DNA of 64,000 nucleotides from Panulirus ornatus (GCF_036320965.1 NC_092240.1:7168501-7232500), one strand, 5' to 3'; counted from the first letter of the stretch, positions 48,126 to 61,248 are shown. Notes: a model not told the origin generated them from the sequence alone. Program-made: numbers and translations.

Positions 48126-48404
48126 ATGTCATACTACAACAGTTCACGAAGTTACACTAAACCCAATAGGACACCGAGCTTCAGTGACGGTGGTTTACCG
48201 GATATCGGGGACACCCGATCGAAACTCTCGTACGATAAGCCAAACTTTAGTGACCGATTTCGAAGCTTCTCCCCTAGTGCGAAAAAATCCGGGGAAGAAA
48301 TCCTGAGAGATCTTAAGGATCAATTAAGAAGGGAAAGTGATATGTTCTTCAGTCATTCCCCGCCAAACTGGGGGTTTAGTCCAAAATCGTCTATGTTTTC
48401 AAAG
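48126..48404 (+). CDS. First coding exon of an unidentified plus-strand gene (93 codons)
   Basis: An in-frame TGA five codons upstream fixes the ATG at 48,126. The exon ends TCAAAG|GTAAGT, a perfect donor, in phase 0. It encodes a Ser-, Arg- and aromatic-rich, probably disordered N terminus: MSYYNSSRSYTKPNRTPSFS, then SDRFRSFSPSAKKSGEEILR, DLKDQLRRESDMFFSHSPP and NWGFSPKSSMFSK. The 'EILRDLKDQLRRES' part should form a helix. The DMFFS...WGF pattern recalls N termini of stress chaperone cofactors of the BAG/Samui type or of small heat-shock proteins, and a heat-shock-like element lies upstream, but I cannot confirm a family. GC content and codon use are higher-quality than the surroundings. Later exons were not found and are probably beyond 64,000. 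Confidence 0.8.
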
Positions 48405-49360
48405 GTAAGTTTAACACTTGCTTTTCACTTTGGTTGGGTAATTTCCTTCCTTTTCAGTAGTGATTATTAATAAATGAAGTCGTGATTGGAAGAGAATGTT
48501 TCATAGTTATGGTAACTGAATTCCGAAACTTCAGATATTCCTTATGGTTATAATGAATGTGCCATTTAACAGCTTTGCTGTGATTTTTTTTGAAGGTTAT
48601 GAACTTCATAATGTTGGTATGATTGTGTAAATTTATGAGGAGAAAATTTGTATTCGAAATGTTGAACAATTTTACAAAATGCTTTGTCCATGTGTCACGA
48701 TTTTGGCGTCAATGTTTGGATGTTATCGTAAACACTGGCAGTTGTATAGAACGATGCCAAACATTATGAAATTGTTGGCAACTGCAGAATAATATCTCAG
48801 AGATAGATATACTTTTTTTTTTTATTTCACAAAACAGGAAATTAATTTACTGCAACAGCGAATGAATTTTAGTTGACGTTCAAGTAATGTGATATCATGT
48901 ACACCTTGTCCTAAAGAATGATGGAACATTTTGTCTCGCAATTACATTTTCTGCCACGGATGGTAGAGGTGGGGGTAGGAGGACAAGACACCTTGATGTC
49001 AGCATCAGCTGTAGGCCATTGTGACCCAGGAGCAGCCGATCCTCGGGAGTGGGTTAGGCGCCGGCATAACAACACCCACCCCCCGTAGACGACAGGAAGT
49101 GCATGATTGAATGTTCCCCGTGAGGAGCGGCCCTCCGTCTGTCTTTCCCTACACCCACCCCACCCTACACACCCACTTCACCCTGCTACACCCACTCCAC
49201 TTTACTCCACCCTGACACCCACACCTACACTGTCAATCAAGTCTCTGTCGTGGTGCCTTGGACCAGCCAAGCCAGCCTGTGTTAAATCAGCCAACGTTTG
49301 CAAGACGTTACGAACTGACTCATGAGTAAGCTTGCCTGCTTAACCATCATGCGTCTAAAA

Positions 49361-49362
<2 letters not shown>
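48405..49362. other. Start of intron 1 of the 48-kb gene
   Basis: This is AT-rich intron with a C-rich run of CACCC/CACTCCAC-like short repeats at 49,140-49,220. No further exon was recognised. Confidence 0.45.
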
Positions 49363-49423
<61 letters not shown>

Positions 49424-49424
49424 T
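49363..49424. repeat. (TA)n microsatellite
   Basis: About 30 TA units with one TTTA interruption near the right end. Confidence 0.97.
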
Positions 49425-50348
49425 CCAGGATTCCATTTTCGAGGCTCCTGCAATTCCAAGGTTGCACTCCAGACAGTAGCAGGTAAAGGAAGGACAACAG
49501 TTTCTCTGGTGACTAATAGATTATAATAATAATAAAAAACAAGGTATGAAAATCGGGCATACGGTGTGCTGGGTGTTGTACTTTGCAACAACACCAACAT
49601 TTTTAGGTGAAGAATATGTGGCACGCATTACTGGTGATTCACTAGTGGGGGCGGAAGGGGACTAATGATTCCCGTATGTTTTCGGTCGCGTGAGTTTGTA
49701 AACTTTTTTTTTTTTAAAGAAGTCGAAAACCTGTGGGAATACACTGAAAAAGAGCTCATCATTATGGAAGAAGTTATATATCATATGATTTGTGACTAAG
49801 AGTCATTGCTATGACCAGTCTTATGTAATATGAACTTCTAGAAAGGCTTAACAGTTAAAAACGTTTTTGGTATTTATAGTAATAATATTAACATTTAGTT
49901 ACATACGGGGTTCGTGAAATCAAACTTTAAACTGTACTCACTGTTTATTACAGTTTTCAGGCATGATGATCAACCTAACTTAGACGTTTTTATCTTAACT
50001 GTTTAACAAAGTCAGTTAATATCACTTGTAAAGAAGCAAATCGGTAAATTAACTCCAACTTTTTTTTTTTTCAGTCTGAGCTTATTTCTCACGGCCGCGA
50101 TATTGGTTCTCTCTTTTCGTACAGCTATTACTTTAGCGTCACCCCTAGAGAGAGTGATGGGTGCTTGCGTGTCATCTTACGTTTAGTTTAGGCTACATTG
50201 CGTTTATTACCACAGTTGGACTCTTCACTTATATAGTTTTTTTCCCCGTTTTGAAACAGGTCTGTCGTCACTTAGGGAACAAGTGACACTTATTATTTTT
50301 CCTTAACTAACTCGTGATTAATGCTTCTTTGTAAGAAAGGTAATTATT

Positions 50349-50351
<3 letters not shown>

Positions 50352-50414
<63 letters not shown>
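50352..50414. repeat. (TA)n microsatellite
   Basis: An uninterrupted run of about 31 AT units. Confidence 0.97.
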
Positions 50415-50417
<3 letters not shown>

Positions 50418-50505
50418 TACTTAAATCTTTTATGTGTGCATTTGTATATTTACCTGTATGGTAATTGCACACATACAATTAAACAAACTCTTTGGTTTGC
50501 CATAC

Positions 50506-50507
<2 letters not shown>

Positions 50508-50541
<34 letters not shown>
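50508..50541. repeat. (TG)n microsatellite
   Basis: About 17 TG units, about 95 bp after the preceding TA run. Confidence 0.97.
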
Positions 50542-50543
<2 letters not shown>

Positions 50544-50684
50544 GGGCCAGACTGGTGCCAGAACTATGCCACCCCACCCGGGCTACGATCAATACCACGC
50601 CCTACTCGACCTTAACTCCTCTAACGCTATCTCTCTCGCATTCCCCTTCTCCATGCCCCCCATGAGCCACCGGCTATTACACGC

Positions 50685-51650
50685 CTTCTCACGCAATCAA
50701 CGTTAAACCTCCACCACTCTCTCTCTCCCCCCCCCAAACCTAATCCATATGCAGTGGTCATTTATATATCTCACGCATTTGCTACCATATATTCTCAGAA
50801 GCAGCTCGTTTAGCGCCTTCTCACGCATTTATGGTCTCAAATGAGGCAGTTCGTGCAGCGAGAGACTCACGCATTTTGTCTCAATAACATTAACAGTCTC
50901 TCGCATTTTATGCCACGACCTTTTTAAGAAACTGCTGTTACACCGTTTCTCACGCATCTTACATATTTGCTGTGGTTAAGCATTTGCTCTGCGGCATTAT
51001 CATGCTTTTCCCTGGTGTTTGGTGTTACACTTCGCGTCACGCATTTTCTGTTATACTGAATTTGAGGTCACACGAATCGCATATTCTTATATAGGCTACG
51101 ATGTTGCATACGATCAACATTCACGCCACCTTTACCCATATACTGACGACGCTTGCCGTCTCACGCATTTTATGTTATAGTGTTACAGTTCACGCATTTC
51201 ATGTTACACAGTCTCATGCACTGACTGTCATTTAGTCTTGTGCATTTCATGTTACGTTCCTAAGCAGTGACTGCCGCACGAAGACACCACTCGATGCTGC
51301 TCAAACCTAGCGCATTGTTACCGTTTCACAGTAATTTCCATATTCCGTGTTACGTATTCATTTGCCACCCTATGTCTGACTCACTTCCTGTTGCACGCCG
51401 TGCTATTCATCTGTCGCTGACATACAGTCTCACGCATTCGCTGAAGTGAGTCACGCACTTGGTATCATGATTCTCTAAAACACTTGTTACACGCTCGACC
51501 TCACGCATTTGCTCCCGCGCTTACATGCCATGACTACCTCAGGGATTTGCTAATTCATGCTTTTCACCGTATTTATAGCTCCCGCATTTACTGCCACGCA
51601 CATTTCCAACATCATAGGAGCGTTAAATCTTCTAGCCTCACGCCTTAACT
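50685..51650 (+). repeat. Field of scattered TCACGCATTT motifs
   Basis: The exact decamer TCACGCATTT occurs at 50,771, 50,821, 50,867, 51,037, 51,161, 51,190 and 51,501. Near matches stand at 50,950, 51,430, 51,451 and near 50,690, 50,900, 51,580 and 51,636. Many are followed by GCTG or ATGTTA(C/T). Spacing is irregular, 29-311 bp, always on this strand. No gene frame runs through it. It looks like a much-decayed minisatellite; what else it might be is discussed under findings. Confidence 0.75.
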
Positions 51651-52032
51651 GCGTATTTTAAAAAGAGTTCTGTGAATGATAGGATTTGGGCGAAGGGCAA
51701 GGTAAACCCCCTGCGTCCATTGATTTTAGTTTGGCATTCCGCGGCCGAGAATGTATATGCGACGAAGTTTTACGTGATTTTTTTTTTTTTCCAGTGGAGG
51801 CAGTATTTCTGGGAAGGCCTTGACATGAGGCACAGAGTATTGTGCGGGCGTGGGTGAGGAATAAGGTGGTGTTTGTATTGGGCGTGGGCTGGCCCACTGT
51901 GCCACCCCAGACTCCCCGTAATTTGGGCTGACCTTTCGAATTAGGGTGTTGCTGCTCACAGCTGCTGGCTAGGCTGCTGACAACAGCCCTCAAGACAGGA
52001 GCTGGGGCAGACTGGCGCACCTAATTTATTAT

Positions 52033-52035
<3 letters not shown>

Positions 52036-52076
<41 letters not shown>
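52036..52076. repeat. (CA)n microsatellite
   Basis: About 20 CA units. Confidence 0.97.
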
Positions 52077-52077
<1 letters not shown>

Positions 52078-52433
52078 TATGGCCAAAGGAACAATAAATC
52101 AACATGCAGAAATTAATTGTTAGTTTTTACAGAGTCGATGATTGCAAAAACAAAGTGTTTGACCTCGTCTTTGTTTACAGCTTAGTTCAGAATTGACAAA
52201 ATGTAACTTTTAACAATAAATAACATGCCGAGCCACACATCTATATAAGCATACTACAAAGCAGCAGCTAATGTGCAATATTATACCCTTAAAACAAAAA
52301 CAATACTACCGGGTAAGTAAAGCTAATTAAAAGCCCAAGAGATAAGGACCAAATATAAAGAAAATAAATATCGAATGGAACACACGCGGAATGAGAAAGC
52401 TCAGTGTATCTGGCTATATACGGCAGGTGAGGG

Positions 52434-52461
52434 AGGGAGGGAGAGAGAGAGAGAGAGAGAG
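52434..52461. repeat. (GA)n / GGGA-rich microsatellite
   Basis: A GGGA run passes into about 11 GA units, just upstream of the candidate start at 52,533. Confidence 0.9.
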
Positions 52462-52532
52462 GTGGCCGGCAGCGCCATTTGAGGAGAGACTGTACTGAAC
52501 AGAGTAAATTGCATGCGGCGCCCTCCACCCAC

Positions 52533-52607
52533 CATGGCTGAAGTGGTGGGCGTGAGCGAGCTGGAGGAGGACGAGGATGCTGGGCGTCTCCTGGTTCACT
52601 CCGCCAT
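52533..52607 (+). CDS. Candidate short first exon, doubtful
   Basis: The context CACCATGG is a strong start. It opens MAEVVGVSELEEDEDAGRLL then VHSAI, acidic and GC-rich unlike its surroundings, ending at a weak donor ATC|GTAAAGT (52,607). If not spliced the frame ends 21 codons later. It could be an alternative first exon of the 48-kb gene or of another gene to the right. No family was recognised. Confidence 0.3.
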
Positions 52608-52618
52608 CGTAAAGTCAC

Positions 52619-53105
52619 TCCTCCATTACATAATCACCCTCCTCTTACACAATCACTCCGCTAAAGTACAATAACTCCATCATAGAATCACCTTCCTCAC
52701 AGTCTCCCTACCATGCTATAGAGTCAGTTCACCTCTCCCTCAGTTACCCTACCCAACGTATAATCAATTCATCATTATAATCATCCCCTGACAATCGCTT
52801 CCCCTCACCACCGTAATCACTCGCATTACCTCACAGTCTAACCGTCTCACCACCTCATCCATCACTCATCACCTCACAATCGCTCCACTAACGTACAGGC
52901 TTGGAGGCCAGTCTCGTACGAGAAAGTAACGCCGTTGAAAATAATTTCCACACTGTAAACTCAATAGGAGGACAATGAGCTCATTTTATTTGTAGGTTTT
53001 CGAATTGTTTTTTACGTTATTTCTTTCGTTATATTAATTTCCAAAAAATGAATAAGTAATGGTCAATTCTTTCCCGTTTTAGGAGAAATTTCCTGTTACC
53101 ACTGC
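52619..53105. other. Non-coding stretch with CACTC/TCACC-rich short repeats
   Basis: From 52,619 to 52,900 the strand is dominated by variants of CAATCACTCC, TAATCACCCTCC and CACCTCAC, a cryptic pyrimidine-rich repeat. The rest is AT-rich and featureless. Confidence 0.5.
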
Positions 53106-53106
53106 A

Positions 53107-53130
53107 TTATTATTATTATTATTATTATTA

Positions 53131-53174
<44 letters not shown>

Positions 53175-53186
53175 TTCATTATTATA

Positions 53187-53223
<37 letters not shown>

Positions 53224-53245
53224 GTTTTATTATTATTATTATATT
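53107..53245. repeat. (ATT)n microsatellite
   Basis: About 45 ATT units with a few interruptions (ATC, TTTTC, ATAT). Confidence 0.97.
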
Positions 53246-54398
53246 ATCTTTATTATTACTGTGAAAAAAAAAAATACAAAGAAGAAATCAGTCATTCAGA
53301 TGCTCAGCAGCGCATGGTATATTATCTGTACTAATATTTGTGTATCGAGGCTCAAGATGGTGGTGAAAGGAGCAAAGTGGTCTAATCATTACTTTACAAG
53401 GACAGAACTTCATCCTACTTGGCCTCGATTCAACTCATTCACGACGACTTCTTTTTTTCGTTTGAATATACTCCTTGTATCTCCCAGTTTCGCTGCTTGT
53501 GATGGTAGCTTATTATTCACGACCTCGGGTTACGGCCCCCTTTCCCTTTCCCGTTAATTTACATAAATTAAGGTCTCCCACGTTACAGTGTCATTTGATT
53601 TATCACTTCCGCCAGCGTTATCAGAATGACTCGACCCGTATCATTTACCGTTCGCTTAGTTCTCCATCCTACTGCCTTTTGGTTAAATGATATTTATCAG
53701 TCTTTTCGCCATCACGTCACGGCATGGAACCAAGCGATCTACTGTATCGTGTACACTGATACAGCATTTACGAAGGACGTTTCGATTTCGTCGTTATGCA
53801 ATGGCAGTGTTGCCATTAACTTATTACGGTATCGTATTGTTGGGCTGTGTCTCTCGTTATGATAATGTCTCCACATTACATTTGTTTATGAATTCATTCA
53901 GTTCTTTTACTTGACGTACTGCTCGTCTCTGTCTTTTCCACCTGTTTTAGATAGCAAATCTTTCATTTGAAACATTCTGCAAGCTCAGCTCCCTTCTCAA
54001 AATATATTATCTTTAAATGAAACTCTCGTACCCTTCTCTCCTCATTGAGAGTGATACTCACACTACTAATAAACACGGGTGGGTTTTGCCAGTTTTAATG
54101 TGCTTTGATCCAATGATTTATTCATGTCAGTTCAGGGTACGTGCCCTTATCGTGTAGACTGACAGCGTCCACTTCTTTAATCTGAGCGTGTTTAACTCTA
54201 TTTGCTTCCATGGCGAATAATTTCCTTATTCTGCGTTCTTTAACTGACTGCCGTCGCCTCGGTGCAGTAATATCTTGTTACATTCCTCATAAGTATTTTT
54301 TTTTTATTTTTAAAGAAAAGTGATTATCTTTTGTTCCATAATTCTTTAGACAAAATTCGCGAATGCAGGAATATGTTACTGCATCTACACTAAAACCA

Positions 54399-54400
<2 letters not shown>
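53246..54400. other. Intronic or intergenic DNA, nothing recognised
   Basis: Several overlapping open frames in two phases (53,222-53,914) share the same DNA, and none has family likeness. Confidence 0.45.

Positions 54401-54401
<1 letters not shown>

Positions 54402-54456
<55 letters not shown>
54402..54456. repeat. (ATT)n microsatellite
   Basis: About 18 uninterrupted ATT units. Confidence 0.97.
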
Positions 54457-54821
54457 TTGCCTGAAGTACATCCTAGCCGCTCATTCGCTTGTGTTTTTCC
54501 ACTGTATATTTTTTTTCCCTCCTTCGTAACCATTTGATGTGAATGCAATTTCTGGTGGAAACTCTTTTCAGAGGTTTGATATCTTAAACGAAGTAATCAG
54601 TGACGTGATCACACACTGACCAGTCACCAGCCTCACTGTATTAAGTCATTACTTGGTGTTATCTGACTAAACCTTTACTACTCACTGTTTTTCATAGCTG
54701 TTCTTCTTGCCTTCACTGCTCCTTTTAATATTTTCATAATCGTTATCATCATCATCATAAGAGCAAGATATCTGCTGCATTATTCTTGTTTTGGTTTATC
54801 AGCTCCTGTTTCTACATTTTC

Positions 54822-54822
<1 letters not shown>

Positions 54823-54882
<60 letters not shown>

Positions 54883-54910
54883 TAATAATAATAACAATAA
54901 TAATAATAGC
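54823..54910. repeat. (AAT)n microsatellite
   Basis: About 29 units with ATG, ACA and AGC interruptions. Poly-Asn and poly-Tyr frames across it are artefacts. Confidence 0.97.
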
Positions 54911-57900
54911 AATACTCTGAGGGATCAAACATATATAGAAAAATGGCCACCTTGTGTCGGAGTCTTAAACTTGCATCCATATCAATCATGTCTGATGATG
55001 TGGAAGTTATCAATTTCATTTCCATTCGTACGTACGTACGTACGTTCAGGTACTACACAACTTACGAGCATCAAGGTCTTATAATTATTGTTCCCCCCTA
55101 CACGAGTCTGAATATTTTGAGTTCCTCCACTTTTATGATTTTTTTTCCTGAGATACATGAGTGAGAACCATAATTGTTATTATTATTATTATAATAATCA
55201 ATTTATTGCACGCGCGCGCGTGTGTGTGTGCTTTGAAATTTCTTACGCACCTTTCATCTTTCCCTCCAAACATCAGATATAAATATAATGTTCACCTAGT
55301 GTAGCATTAAGTGCACTATTCTGCACACCTTCTAGTTATATTTTCGAAAGCTCTTCCATTTATGTATTGCTAGTGAGGGCGGGACTCTTACTGGCATTTG
55401 CACTTAAGCTTTATTTATTGGATTCTTCGATGCCTCGAGCATCGTAGAGGATAACTTGTTTTTCTTTACATCTCGAAGTTGTAATATATGAAAAAAAAAA
55501 AAAAGATCAGAGGTGAAAGCGTGGTTTATAAGAGTGTGCAGGGTGGGGGTGTAGCCTAACCTGCATAGATTTTAAAACGGAGTTATGGGGTAAAAACCTT
55601 AAATTTAAAGTGTTTTTATATCATCATAGATTTAAGTTATCTGGTAAAATTCTAGGATGAAATCTGATTTCTGACACATGGGTGTATGCTCCATAAACAA
55701 CCCAGAGAAGCCACACAACATTTTAGTTTGAGATGTTGATGTCGACCGACTTTTATCATCGCTTTCGTCAACATATACACAGTATGATTTATAATCCACG
55801 ACTGCACAGAGATTGGCAAGAGTCAGGACAATATATATTTATACATTATCAGCTTCGTTCCTTACACTGCTTTCGTCTTGTTTTTGGATGATATACACAT
55901 GAAAAGTGAGGAAAAAAAAATCTCACGTGCTCAAAGCATTTACTTTTCGGGGTCATCCGAGATGTCATCTTGTATTATAACAATTTAAAACATTCTTAGC
56001 GAGTGCCAGATGGGCGAAGATGAGATTGTAACGTTTCTACTGAAAGTTCGCTTTTTCGAACAATTCCTGGACAACTTTGAAAAATAATGGAAATTTTTAA
56101 TACATCTTTGAGGCAACTTTCGTTGCTGAATTCCGCCTTATGGAACATTAATAAGAAATATAATTTTCTAAACAATATCTCAAGAACAATCACATGCCGT
56201 TTTTCTGTTTGATATCAGATTCACAGACACTAATTTAACATTTATCGTCCTTGCTGCCTTAGACTTTGTTTTTTTTTTTTTTAATGAATCAACAGGAACA
56301 TTTGTGTTAGTTCACCATCTGCCCATTAAGTGGCGGGGATCTGTACAAACTGGGCGCAAGCCGGCCATAGGGAGGCGTCTGTGAGAGGCTGTGGGGGACG
56401 TCTGTTTCAATGGCGGTGGTTGGGACGGTTGTCACACTGATCTCTTTCATCAAGAAGAAGACTCATGAATGTACAATGTGTTACGCATGTTTGTATGCTT
56501 AAGCAATTGCGCCAAGTGTTAAGATTACGGGAGTGCATGATAAGAACTACCGATGATTCATACTGTGGGCCCCCCTCCCCCCAAAAAAAAGAAAGAATTT
56601 CCAAAGATCTTTAAAGTTTTTATCATTATGTATATCGTACTTTGCTCAATCCTGAATGATAATGCCCAAAGATGAGACGTTAGAATGGATACATTAAGTT
56701 GTAAGATATATAGTAAAAGAGGTAATTATGATGGTAAAGGGTAAAATTTATGCGATGTATAAAGGGTATGCATATTTGTATAAAGTGTAGGATAACACTT
56801 TGTATGTAGAGTAGAAAAAATAACACTACGTACATCTGTCTGAAGGTTATTATAACACTATGTATAACCTAGCGTAGACCACCTGCTCTGGCGAGGTTAT
56901 GGTGGAGCTACATAGTATAAAGGGAGTGGCTACACTGTAGTACTTCCTCCATTTTGTGTATTTTGTCATCATAGTATTCTCATGTTACAAGCGGTCGAGA
57001 TTTTATTCACAGCAGTTCAAGGCAGTGGTGCTGATGATCTTACGTGTGTTAACATTCCTCTGTATTTTTAAAGATGATGTACAAGACGGCCCCATTCACA
57101 AATCGCACATTTGCGTGCCAAAAGCATCTTGTCTTATGGTAATGTGGTTGTTGTTTTATGAGTCAGGTTTTACGATGACTAGTTACTAGCACTGCTGCTC
57201 CAAACATGACTTTTACGCCAAAAAACAAAAATCTTGCCACTATCTCGTTAGAAACATTAAGTGAATTTAATGGAGAAGCAGGGGTAGGATAGACGAGAAT
57301 ACAATTTTCTGATTTAAAACTCCTAGAGCAAAAATATTCAGACGTAGATTAAATTTAAACTGACTGATACTGAAAGATGTGAAATGGTATACGCAAAATA
57401 CCGATGGAAGAGCTGATTGAAAGGTGTAAACAATGGGCAGGTTTTTTGAAGCAGCTGTACTCGAAACTGTGTGAAAGTAATAGAAGAAATGTAACGTTTG
57501 GAATGAAAAGTAACCCACACTTATCAAAAGGAAAATATTTAGAGATTAAACTGAGTGCCAAGGGAGAAAGACCATTTTCATACCACCCATCTCATGCTCT
57601 GCTCGTATCTGCCTCACTTAGAGATAGCGTATTAATATGACTGACACTTCTTTGAGTACGGCTTTTTTTTTTCGTTCTTCACTTTGATCACGATGAAGAC
57701 GATGATTGTGGCTTTAACATGTCCTCTATGAAGAGGAGGAGGAGGGGATTAACCAACCTGCCATGTCTCCTGCGCTATGGGATAACACTCTCCCTAAGCC
57801 TCTCAAGTGGATTCCGGAGACACACCAACCAAAGGAGAAAGATTTATAGGTTTGGAAGCGAACCTATAAGTCACTAACAGAGAAATGTCTTAACGCTTAT

Positions 57901-59787
57901 GCACTAGCCTATGATTTGGTGCAACGTACGTTTATATTTCTTATTCTCCGTGGGATTTTTTTCTATAAATCATTTCTCAGTTGTATATATTTTAAAGTAA
58001 AACTCTCAAGAAGTGATTTTTTTTTTTATATAGTTTCTTATTATTCATATTGGGCGTAGAACAAGTGTTGGTAATGTTAAAGTATGACTTAAAGGAAGTC
58101 CATTTTTATCGTTTTTTTTTTTTTCATCTTTCAGATGCCGTTATTATGAGCACCGGACAAACCGGGTGTCCAGTATCCACTAAATTGAATCGGACACTTC
58201 ATAGAAACCAATGTTTAATTATTCCGAAATAAAAAGGCATTCAATAACCTAAAATTAGGGAGACATATATTTTGGGTTAGGGCAGGTTAGGCAAGGTTAG
58301 GGGCTATGATTACAGATGTTTTTGATTAACGATGCTTCGGAATATCTGTGTTCATGTCGACAATCCCTCACGCACTCCGGAGATTCCAACCCCCCAGAAC
58401 GACTGACTGTGGTAAATTGTGTAATTTATACATCGCGTAAAAACTTGTAAGTGATGGACTCCATGGAAGTTTCCATTCATCTGCGAGGTATTTTACACGC
58501 TCTTTTCAGCATTTCGTCTCTATATAGTCCAAGGTTGATTTTTGCTAACGCTATTATGATTGTATTTTTGGACAAACCGACTTATTTGTTTGTTTTTATT
58601 TTTTGTCATATATGAAATTCACTCTGAAACAGAAATGTCATATCTTTGGAATTTGACCGTCATTCCTTTATGTTTTTCCTATTTATGTAGAATCATTACA
58701 TAAATGCATTTCTCTTCCCGTTTTCTTATACAGAAAATCATTTAACCCTGCATGAAATTGTTGATATAAATTTTGAATGCTAGATTATAGTCATATCGAT
58801 AAACGTTGTTCTGTGTTTTTTAGGTATTAACCTAATCTTATGCAGTGACCTCTTTTGAGCGCTAGAAACATGACATTTAAATGAAGTAAGTCCTGGTCCT
58901 AACCCTGCGCTCGCAAGATGATGATACCGTGGTATAAGACCTGAAGGCTATGTAAACTCGTAACAGATGAAGTGTGCAAGGAAGACGATCCGACACCAGT
59001 TTTAAACACGGAAGACCTTAGGTGTTTCATTCATTATCTTTGCCAGCCAAAGATAAATTGGGTAGCATCTTGAAAACTTCGAGAGGGGAATTGCAACAGG
59101 TCCTTTCGTAGCGCAACTGATTAGCCTATAGCCACAAACAATACGTGTGAACTTGACCATTAACAACCTCGTTGAACAGAACGTCTTCAAGCCAGACTAG
59201 CGAAGACCGAGGTATCACAAGTTAACACTAGCCAAATATATGCTTTGTTGAACTGTTCATGGCCATAGTTTTTTTTCTTTGCGCCAACTACCTTAATATA
59301 CTATATTCGAGGCATGTTATATCTTTCAAAATATAATCATTCATGCTTTAGGTATCTCAAACAAGTGTCTTTTTGCTCGAAGTAGTCATAATGGCGAGAA
59401 AAAGGACAACAGACGTGGTGTGCAAGGGAGGATAATCGTACGGAAAAATCGAGAGATAAAGTCAGCTTGAGGGAGTGAGCAACTCTGGGCGTGCGCGCGC
59501 CGCCCGCACCCAACTCTTGTTTACTTTGCCGATATTTAGGTCCCAAGTGTTTGGCGCGCTTCCCCCCCCCCTCCTCTCTTCCTCCATATTGCCACCTTGC
59601 CTGACGCTTATGTCACTAAATTAGTAGTTATTATGGAGTGATTTCTCTCCACTTACACGGCAGTTATGATCGAGTAAAGAGTGAGCGACCAAATTAAGTA
59701 TGGCATGGCAGATGGCGGTTGTGAGGCTGGGTGTCACTGGTTGCCCTGACTAATTGCCCCTCAAAGAATTACCTGTCAGTGGTGTAA
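54911..59787. other. Long non-coding stretch
   Basis: This is about 4.9 kb with no convincing exon. It contains (ACGT)n at 55,027-55,044, a short CG/TG run at 55,210-55,231, and a GC-rich patch at 59,485-59,560 that could mark a start site. A TATA-like AGTATAAAGGG at 56,917 has no gene behind it that I can recognise. Confidence 0.45.
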
Positions 59788-59871
59788 TTCAAGGACGTTG
59801 CCTGAGACTGTATGGCTGAGGAATCACATTTCAAGGACGTTGCCTGAGACTGTATGGCTGAGGAATCACAT
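59788..59871. repeat. Perfect two-copy tandem duplication, 42 bp
   Basis: The unit beginning TTCAAGGACGTTGCCTGAGA occurs at 59,788 and again at 59,830 without a difference. Confidence 0.95.
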
Positions 59872-60007
59872 TTCTTTGTGGGTCTCAGATATGTTGTTGT
59901 GACTCTGCACGAGCAAGGGAAGGAAGTAGGACCATATATATATTTTTTTTTTCACTAATCAACAGCCTAGGACATAGGACCATTGTTTTTTTTACTGATC
60001 AACAGCC

Positions 60008-60011
<4 letters not shown>

Positions 60012-60099
<88 letters not shown>
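60012..60099. repeat. (TA)n microsatellite
   Basis: About 43 uninterrupted TA units. Confidence 0.97.
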
Positions 60100-60103
<4 letters not shown>

Positions 60104-60166
60104 CGAAGTGACAGTAAATAGTGTTGACATCATCTGCGGATTTTTAAAGCCTGGCTTCGCTCTAAC

Positions 60167-60257
<91 letters not shown>

Positions 60258-60283
60258 AATCATCATCATCATCATCATCATCA
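60167..60283. repeat. (ATC)n microsatellite
   Basis: About 39 ATC units with two ATA interruptions. The poly-His reading frame across it is not a gene. Confidence 0.97.
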
Positions 60284-60409
60284 GCTGTAGCATGTTCTTA
60301 TGTTGTCTGGATGATGGCTACGTCATCAAGGCTGGTCACCCCTCACCAGTTGCAAGTACTGTCTTTCGCCGTGATCACAACCTGCGGTATTATTTTTTAA
60401 GTCTAGCGT

Positions 60410-60530
60410 AGTCTGAACCAGGTACCCATTTGATCGACCACCCCCTGGGTTGACTGTAGACCGACTGCCGTTAAAAGGATTCGAACCTATGCGCTTGACC
60501 CTGGGCGGCCCCCCGTGAAATGCCACGGTC
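60410..60530 (-). mobile_element. tRNA-derived SINE (family R3)
   Basis: Read on the minus strand: GGCCGCCCAGGGTCAAGCGC, then a perfect pol III B box GGTTCGAATCC, then CGGCAGTCGGTCTACAGTCA and GGTACCTGGTTCAGACTACG. It is the better preserved of the two R3 copies. The A box is not clear. No target duplication was identified. Confidence 0.7.
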
Positions 60531-60654
60531 AGGATCACTGATCGATGCACCACTATTTACTGATATCAAACTCAATTCAGCTCCAATAGGGACGGAAAGT
60601 GTGCAAACTAGGTTTCAGATTTCGGAGTTTAAGTTGATAAGTGAGATGCAAGAA

Positions 60655-61160
<506 letters not shown>

Positions 61161-61200
61161 GGCTCGAGGTGGATAGATACGGGGGATGTTAAGTCATTAT

Positions 61201-61201
<1 letters not shown>

Positions 61202-61248
<47 letters not shown>
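61202..61248. repeat. (GT)n microsatellite
   Basis: About 23 GT units. Confidence 0.97.

Noticed and set aside
51658..52020. 120-codon minus-strand frame
   Set aside because: It crosses poly-A/T and has no family likeness; a plus-strand frame overlaps it.
54780..55084. Poly-Asn (plus) and poly-Tyr (minus) frames
   Set aside because: Both are readings of an (AAT)n microsatellite.
56412..56502. Possible start MAVVGTVVTLISFIKKKTHE
   Set aside because: Short frame with no donor of quality and no family likeness.
60108..60290. 60-residue frame made mostly of histidine
   Set aside because: It is an (ATC)n microsatellite read in one frame; nothing around it looks coding.
60459..60500. Functional tRNA gene suggested by a perfect B box
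   Set aside because: No cloverleaf, acceptor stem or clear A box; a diverged second copy at 20,491-20,610 shows it is a SINE.
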